From NCBI RefSeq assembly GCF_010731855.1, contig NZ_AP022620.1:3658001-3722000 (forward strand): DNA of 64,000 nucleotides. The letters are read 5' to 3'. The stretch is from Mycolicibacterium anyangense (GTDB lineage: Bacteria; Actinomycetota; Actinomycetes; Mycobacteriales; Mycobacteriaceae). A program made the translations under genes and the position numbers. The notes under the pieces were generated by a model. That model was not told the DNA's origin and made no database searches. It was given only the letters and a program-made list of their open reading frames with translations. Position 1 is the stretch's first letter, and each line of letters starts with the position of its first letter. Positions 59,429 through 64,000 of the stretch are shown here, piece after piece.

Positions 59429-60069
59429 GACGCCGCCCCCGCCCGCGCCCACGGGGTGATGGCCCGCCCGGCCAACAGGATCAGGATGTCGATGACGACG
59501 GCGACCAGGAAGATCGCGATGATCCCGGCGACGATCTGGTCGCTCTTGTCGGCCTGATAGCCCTCGGTGAACCAGGTGCCCAGCCCGCCGATGCCGATGA
59601 CCGAGCCGACCGACACCATCGAGATATTGGTCACCGCAACCACTCTCAGTCCCGCGACGAGCACCGGAATCGACAGTGGCAGTTCAACTTTGAGCATTCG
59701 GGACACGCCGGTGTAGCCGACGGCGGTGGCCGCGTCGCGGACCTGGCCCGGTACCGCGTCGAGTGCCTCGGGAACCGCCCGGACCAGCAGCGCGGTGGTG
59801 TAGAGCGTGAGCGCGACGATGACGTTGGCCTCGTCGAGGATCCGGGTGGGGATGATCAGCGGCAGCACCACGAACAACGCCAGCGACGGGATCGTGAAGA
59901 TGATGCTGGCCGTCACCGTGGTGAGCCGGCGTAGCGGCGTGCTGCGCCACACCGTGGCGCCCAGTGGGACTGCGATCAGCAGACCGAGCACCACCGGGAT
60001 CAGCGACAGTCGCAGATGGATGACGGTCAGCGCCCAGGCCTTGTCCAGATGGGTGAGCAGATAGTTCAT
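59425..60069 (-). CDS. proW: osmoprotectant ABC transporter permease
   Basis: A 214-residue permease of the OpuCB/ProW type with about five helices. The coupling loop is DAATAVGYTGVSRMLKVELPLS. GSVIGIGGLGTWFTEGYQ is strongly conserved in this family. It pairs with ProZ and is driven by ProV. The start overlaps the proV stop by four bases. Confidence 0.92.
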   Translation of the reverse strand: MNYLLTHLDKAWALTVIHLRLSLIPVVLGLLIAVPLGATVWRSTPLRRLTTVTASIIFTIPSLALFVVLPLIIPTRILDEANVIVALTLYTTALLVRAVPEALDAVPGQVRDAATAVGYTGVSRMLKVELPLSIPVLVAGLRVVAVTNISMVSVGSVIGIGGLGTWFTEGYQADKSDQIVAGIIAIFLVAVVIDILILLAGRAITPWARAGAAS

Positions 60070-61169
60070 CCGCCGCTCCGCTGGGCCTGCAGGGCGTTGA
60101 TCACGTCGTCGGCCTTCACCCCGCCGATCACCTGTCCGTCTGCGTCGACCGCCACCCCGAGACCCGACGGTGAGGACAGTGCCGCATCGAGTGCCAGCCG
60201 CAGGGTGCCGTCCGGACCGAACAGCGATCCACCGGCGATCGTGCTGTCGTACAACGAACTTCCGCCGCGGTGTAGCTGCACACCTTCGGCGTTGATCCAG
60301 GCGTACGGCCGGCCGTCATCCTTGGTGACCAGTCGCCAATCACCGGGCGCCAGCGACAACGCGTCGATCCCACCCTCGGTCACCGTTGCGACGTCGTGCA
60401 ACGGCAACCCGGCGGCGGATCGGAACTGCAGTCCGCGGTAGCCGCGGTCGGCTCCGATGAAACCGGCGACGAAGTCGTTGGCCGGATTGGACAGCAGACG
60501 GGCTCCAGCGTCGTACTGCTGCAGCACACCACCGGGCCCGAATACCGCGACCCGGTCGCCGAGTGTGACCGCCTCGTCGATGTCATGGGTGACGAAGACG
60601 ATCGTCTTGCGCAATTCGCTTTGCAGACGCAGGATTTCGACCTGCAGTTCATCGCGCACCACCGGGTCGACGGCCGAGAACGGCTCGTCCATCAACAGGA
60701 TCGGCGGGTCGGCGGCCAACGCTCGGGCCACACCGACCCGCTGCTGCTGACCGCCGGATAGCTGCGCCGGGTAGCGATCGCCGAGTTTGGGGTCCAGGCC
60801 GACCCGTTCGAGGACACCGTAGGCGGCCTTGCGGGCGGCGCGCCGGGACTCACCCTTGAGCACCGGCACGGTGGCCACGTTGTCGACCACCCGCTGGTGC
60901 GGCATCAGTCCACCGCTCTGGATCACATAACCGATGCCGAGCCGGAGTTTGACCGGATCCACACCGGCGATATCGCGGCCGTCGACGGTGACGGTGCCGG
61001 ATGTCGGGTCGATCATCCGGTTGATCATCCGCATGGAGGTGGTCTTGCCGCACCCGGACGGGCCGACGAAGACTGTCAGCGTCCCCGTCGGCACCTGCAG
61101 GGTGAGATCATCGACGGCCACGGTGCCGTCGGGATAGGACTTGGTGACGTTGGCGAAGGTGATCATCAT
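60066..61169 (-). CDS. proV: osmoprotectant ABC transporter ATP-binding protein
   Basis: A 367-residue ATPase. Walker A is GPSGCGKTT, the Q-loop is IGYVIQSGGLMPH as in OpuCA, the signature is LSGGQQQR, Walker B is ILLMDEPFSAVD, and the switch is VTHDIDEA. The C-terminal 120 residues form a weak CBS-like regulatory region, as in osmosensing OpuCA, ending with GVKADDVINALQ. The ATG at 61169 overlaps the proX stop. Confidence 0.92.
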   Translation of the reverse strand: MMITFANVTKSYPDGTVAVDDLTLQVPTGTLTVFVGPSGCGKTTSMRMINRMIDPTSGTVTVDGRDIAGVDPVKLRLGIGYVIQSGGLMPHQRVVDNVATVPVLKGESRRAARKAAYGVLERVGLDPKLGDRYPAQLSGGQQQRVGVARALAADPPILLMDEPFSAVDPVVRDELQVEILRLQSELRKTIVFVTHDIDEAVTLGDRVAVFGPGGVLQQYDAGARLLSNPANDFVAGFIGADRGYRGLQFRSAAGLPLHDVATVTEGGIDALSLAPGDWRLVTKDDGRPYAWINAEGVQLHRGGSSLYDSTIAGGSLFGPDGTLRLALDAALSSPSGLGVAVDADGQVIGGVKADDVINALQAQRSGG

Positions 61170-62119
61170 TTCCCGATCGGCTTGTCGAACCCGTTGTCGC
61201 TGATCCATTTTCGTGCGGCTTGGTCGGGATCGACACCCGAGTTGCCCGACACCGCGGTATTCAGTTCGATCAGGCCCTGCGTGCTGAGCTTGGCCGAGAC
61301 CGCATCGAGAACCCGCTTGAGTTCATCGGACTTCTTCTGTGAACTCACCAGCGGCACCACATTGGCGGCCAGGAAGTTGTTCTTCGGGTCCTCGAGCACG
61401 ACCAGATTGTTCTGCGGGATTGCCGGTGACGTGCTGAAGATGTCGGCCGCGGTGACGGTTCCGTCGACCAGTGCGCGCACGGTGGCCGGACCGCCCCCGT
61501 CGCTGATGGAAATGAAGTTGTCGGGCGTGATGTCCAGGCCGTACTTGGCCTTCAGGCCGGGCAGCCCCTCGGTGCGGTTCTGGAACTCCGACGGCCCACC
61601 GAACTTGACCTCCGCGGAATGGGCGGCCAGATCACCGATGGTCTTGAGGTTCCACTTCTGTGCGGTCGCCTCGGTGACGGCCACCGTGTCGGTATCGCTG
61701 GCCGGTGACGGCGTCAGGATCGACAGATCACCGGGCAACGCCCGAACCAGGGCGAGCTCCACCTGATCCGGGTCGGTGACGGTGGTCTTCGGATCGAAGT
61801 ACTGCAACAGGTTTCCGGTGTATTCGGGCACCAGGTCGATGGAATGGTCGCGCACGGCCGGGATGTAGGTTTCCCGGCTGCCGATACCGAACTGCCGCCC
61901 GACGGTGAAGCCGTTGGCCTCCAAGGCTTGTGCGTAGATCTCGGCGATGATCTTCGACTCCGGGAAGTCGGCGGACCCGACGACCAGCGTCTTGAGATCA
62001 CCGGAGACCGACCCGCCACCGAGCGGGTTGGCACTGCCGCAAGCGGCAACCACCGGCGCGATGAAGGCAACGAGCAGCGCCGCCAAGCACACCAGCTTCG
62101 GTCGACTCGACGCGATCAT
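61166..62119 (-). CDS. proX: osmoprotectant-binding lipoprotein
   Basis: A 317-residue periplasmic-type receptor of the OpuAC/ProX family. The signal ends in the lipobox VAACGS. Conserved parts are LVVGSADFPESKIIAEIYAQ, GSRETYIPAVRDHSIDLVPEYTGNLL split by a turn, and a C-terminal helix AARKWISDNGF. AAAGGACG lies just before the ATG at 62119, which is preferred to a GTG five codons earlier. It is the first gene of a five-gene operon with 4-bp overlaps throughout. Confidence 0.9.
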   Translation of the reverse strand: MIASSRPKLVCLAALLVAFIAPVVAACGSANPLGGGSVSGDLKTLVVGSADFPESKIIAEIYAQALEANGFTVGRQFGIGSRETYIPAVRDHSIDLVPEYTGNLLQYFDPKTTVTDPDQVELALVRALPGDLSILTPSPASDTDTVAVTEATAQKWNLKTIGDLAAHSAEVKFGGPSEFQNRTEGLPGLKAKYGLDITPDNFISISDGGGPATVRALVDGTVTAADIFSTSPAIPQNNLVVLEDPKNNFLAANVVPLVSSQKKSDELKRVLDAVSAKLSTQGLIELNTAVSGNSGVDPDQAARKWISDNGFDKPIGK

Positions 62120-62259
62120 GGAGCGTCCTTTCACCCCTACCCTTGACCGACACTATCGACCCGATGGCCGCAACGCCCTGGTTTAGATCACAGCCGACGT
62201 CATCGTCTCGTCGCGGGTTGGTGGTTTCTTTCTGGCCACGAACGGGCAAAGATGGCGTC

Positions 62260-62643
62260 ATGAGCACCGAACCGCCGGTATCGGCCAGCGAGCCAACGCC
62301 CCCAGGGCCCCCGACCTCCCCGGCGCCGCCGGCGCCACCCGTCGACACCCCCAAAACGCCCGCGCAGCCGGTCTCCGAAGTCGGCTTCACCAGGGCGGCT
62401 GCCCTGTGGTCGGCGATCTTCCTGGGTCTGCTGATCCTGATCGTGCTGCTGATCTTCGTGGCCCAGAACACCGAGTCGGCCTCGTTCGCCTTCCTCGGCT
62501 GGCACTGGACGCTGCCGCTGGGTGTGGCGATCCTGGGCGCTGCGGTCGGCGGCGGGCTGATCGCGGTCCTGGGCGGGGCAGCACGGATCTTCCAGCTCCG
62601 CCGGGCCGCCAAGAAGAACCTCAAGGCGGCACTGAAGAGCTGA
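62260..62643 (+). CDS. LapA/DUF1049-like small membrane protein (Rv3760-like)
   Basis: A 127-residue protein. The first 45 residues are a proline-rich cytoplasmic tail (PTPPGPPTSPAPPAPPVD). Two hydrophobic helices follow (about residues 51-70 and 86-107), separated by a short NTESASFAFLGWHWTLPL loop, and then a basic end (QLRRAAKKNLKAALKS). The two-helix layout with the FLGW loop resembles the LapA domain. Function is unknown. It is divergent from proX and convergent with the APH-like gene, four bases away. Confidence 0.65.
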   Translation: MSTEPPVSASEPTPPGPPTSPAPPAPPVDTPKTPAQPVSEVGFTRAAALWSAIFLGLLILIVLLIFVAQNTESASFAFLGWHWTLPLGVAILGAAVGGGLIAVLGGAARIFQLRRAAKKNLKAALKS

Positions 62644-62647
62644 CCGG

Positions 62648-63694
62648 CTACCCCGAACCGTTCGCCAGCGCGCAGAGCCCACCGCTGATCAACACCCCGA
62701 CAGCCTGTGCCATCAACGCACCGGCCTCGGTGTCGTCGTCCTCGGCAGCGGCCATCCTGCGTCGGTAGTCGATTCCGGCGACGATGATGCCCAACTTGAA
62801 ATAGCCGAGCGCCATCTGGAAATCCCAGTGCGCCAGTGGGTTCCCGGACACCACCGAGTACCGGTGGGCCAGGTCCTGCGCCGACGGCATGGTCGGCGCC
62901 GACCAGGCCATCTCCTCGCCGAAGATCAGGTTGAGCGCGGGATCGCGGTGCACACACATCAACGCCGCATCCGAGAGCGGATCGCCCAGTGTGGACATCT
63001 CCCAATCCAGCACGGCCCGAACGACTGTCGGGTCTTCGGCGTCGAGCATCGTGTTGTCGATCCGGTAGTCGCCGTGCACGATCGAGGTACGGCTCTGCGC
63101 GGGAACCGATTCGGCCAGCCGGGTGTGCAGCCGGTGCACGTCGGCGTCGAGCGGGTCGTCCGGGCGCCGCACCAGTTCCCACTGCGATCCCCAGCGCCGC
63201 ACCTGGCGCTCGAGGTAACCGGAGGGCTTGCCGAAATCCGACAGTCCCACCGCATCGGGGTCCACCTCGTGCAGGTCGACGAGGACCCTCACCAAGCTGT
63301 CCACACAGTCGCTCACCAGGTCGGGGCCACCGAGAGCTTCGAGTTGGGCCCGGGTGCGCACCACCTGGCCGTCGACGTACTCGACCATCTGGAACGGTGC
63401 GCCCAGCACCGAGTCGTCATCGCGCATCGTCACTGCCGGGGCCACCGGCACCGGGCTGCCGGCCAGCGCGGCCACCACTCGGTACTCGCGGGCCATGTCG
63501 TGTGCCGAGGGGGTCAGGCCGTGCAGCGGCGGCCGGCGCAGCACCCATCTGGACGCGTCGTCGTAGACCAGGAAGGTCAGGTTGGATCGTCCGCCGGAGA
63601 GGAACTGTGCCCGCAGTTCACCGGTGCGCGGGATGCCCGCCGAACGCAGATGCTGGTCGAGCGCAGTCAGGTCGAGGCCGTCGAGTCCGGTCAC
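62648..63694 (-). CDS. aminoglycoside phosphotransferase-like (FadE36/ACAD10-type) kinase
   Basis: A 348-residue APH-fold kinase. The Brenner motif is SIVHGDYRIDNTM with the catalytic aspartate, and the metal motif is VLDWEMSTLGDPLSD. The nucleotide lobe has FLSGGRSNLTFLV. It matches Rv3761c, named fadE36 although it has no acyl-CoA dehydrogenase domain. The related N-terminal domain of human ACAD10 phosphorylates hydroxyacyl-CoA, so a lipid role is more likely than drug resistance. The start codon is GTG. Confidence 0.8.
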   Translation of the reverse strand: MTGLDGLDLTALDQHLRSAGIPRTGELRAQFLSGGRSNLTFLVYDDASRWVLRRPPLHGLTPSAHDMAREYRVVAALAGSPVPVAPAVTMRDDDSVLGAPFQMVEYVDGQVVRTRAQLEALGGPDLVSDCVDSLVRVLVDLHEVDPDAVGLSDFGKPSGYLERQVRRWGSQWELVRRPDDPLDADVHRLHTRLAESVPAQSRTSIVHGDYRIDNTMLDAEDPTVVRAVLDWEMSTLGDPLSDAALMCVHRDPALNLIFGEEMAWSAPTMPSAQDLAHRYSVVSGNPLAHWDFQMALGYFKLGIIVAGIDYRRRMAAAEDDDTEAGALMAQAVGVLISGGLCALANGSG

Positions 63695-63717
63695 TCGCTA
63701 TGTATAGCCGAAACGGC

Positions 63718-64000
63718 TCAGCGATTGTTGCGGGGCAGCAGATCCCAGACATGTTCGGTGGTGTTCACCGACGCCACCGTCGCCTGTCCGGTGCGGGCGT
63801 AGAGAAGGCGGGTCACCGAGACGTAGTCGATGGGGAACGACAGCAGCCGCTCGGTACCGAGAAGCCGATGCAGCACCACGTTGATCACTCCGCCATGGCT
63901 GAAGACCGCCACGGTGTCGTCGTGGTCGCAGGCCGCGACGATATCGGCCAGCGCGGCCATCACCCTGCCGACGAACTCGTCCTCGTCGACACTGCTGGGC
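63718..64000 (-). CDS. histidine phosphatase family protein, N-terminus outside window
   Basis: The last 94 residues of a phosphoglycerate-mutase-like protein; the frame is open to the window end. The second-histidine motif VAVFSHGGVINVVLHRLLG is present. The first RHG motif would lie outside the window. The stop is 23 bases from the start of the APH-like gene and in the same direction, so the two are probably co-transcribed. Substrate unknown. Confidence 0.75.
   Translation of the reverse strand, partial: PSSVDEDEFVGRVMAALADIVAACDHDDTVAVFSHGGVINVVLHRLLGTERLLSFPIDYVSVTRLLYARTGQATVASVNTTEHVWDLLPRNNR

Overview
The window is high-GC DNA from a mycobacterium, most likely a fast-growing Mycolicibacterium species. 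The backbone order matches what I remember of two stretches of the M. tuberculosis map. The first runs asd-ask-leuA-dnaQ-like-murT-gatD-(Rv3714c-like)-recR-ybaB-ami1-(Rv3718c, Rv3719, Rv3720)-dnaX-aspC-ffs-tRNA-Ser-lucA-cutinase. The second runs tRNA-Ser-tadA-tyrA-proZWVX-Rv3760-fadE36-like. GTG starts, GTGA/ATGA overlaps, leaderless genes and an LpqH-type lipoprotein agree with this. Locus names are from memory, not from a search.

1-12.7 kb: the aspartate pathway (asd, ask with an internal beta-subunit start), then a nitrogen-acquisition block. That block has an ammonium transporter behind GlnR-like boxes, a GmaS-type glutamine synthetase III, three glutamate-synthase-like subunits (MgsA/B/C), a sarcosine-oxidase-like flavoprotein and an XRE-cupin regulator. 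It looks like an N-methylglutamate-type amine pathway. leuA follows, behind a leader peptide with three consecutive leucine codons and an attenuator-like hairpin.

12.8-34.7 kb: a jetA-jetB-jetC (Wadjet/MksBEF condensin) operon with no jetD nuclease gene, then core housekeeping genes: exonuclease, MurT/GatD, RecR/YbaB, amidase, a BfaA/B-like lipid-methylation pair, DnaX, two PLP enzymes, SRP RNA, tRNA-Ser(GGA), LucA and cutinase. An endonuclease-like gene of the Rv3714c type lies between inverted copies of a 63-bp repeat. A third copy sits at 33.9 kb.

34.7-55.9 kb: accessory genes. These include two very large secreted proteins (a CocE-like hydrolase and a PecA-like aspartic protease), Prim-PolC and LigC separated by an SDR/TetR pair with two matching operators, and GluQ and Tgt (queuosine). 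Also here are a fused solute-binding/permease transporter with its ATPase, an amine oxidase, a P450, a haloalkane dehalogenase, an LpqH-like lipoprotein, a wax-ester synthase and a secreted GN-repeat protein.

55.9-64 kb: tRNA-Ser(CGA), tadA and its partner, tyrA, a five-gene proXVWZ osmoprotectant operon with 4-bp overlaps, and an APH-like gene. A histidine phosphatase is cut by the window end. No gap longer than 300 bases lacks a gene. I saw no CRISPR array, rRNA, insertion sequence or integrase.
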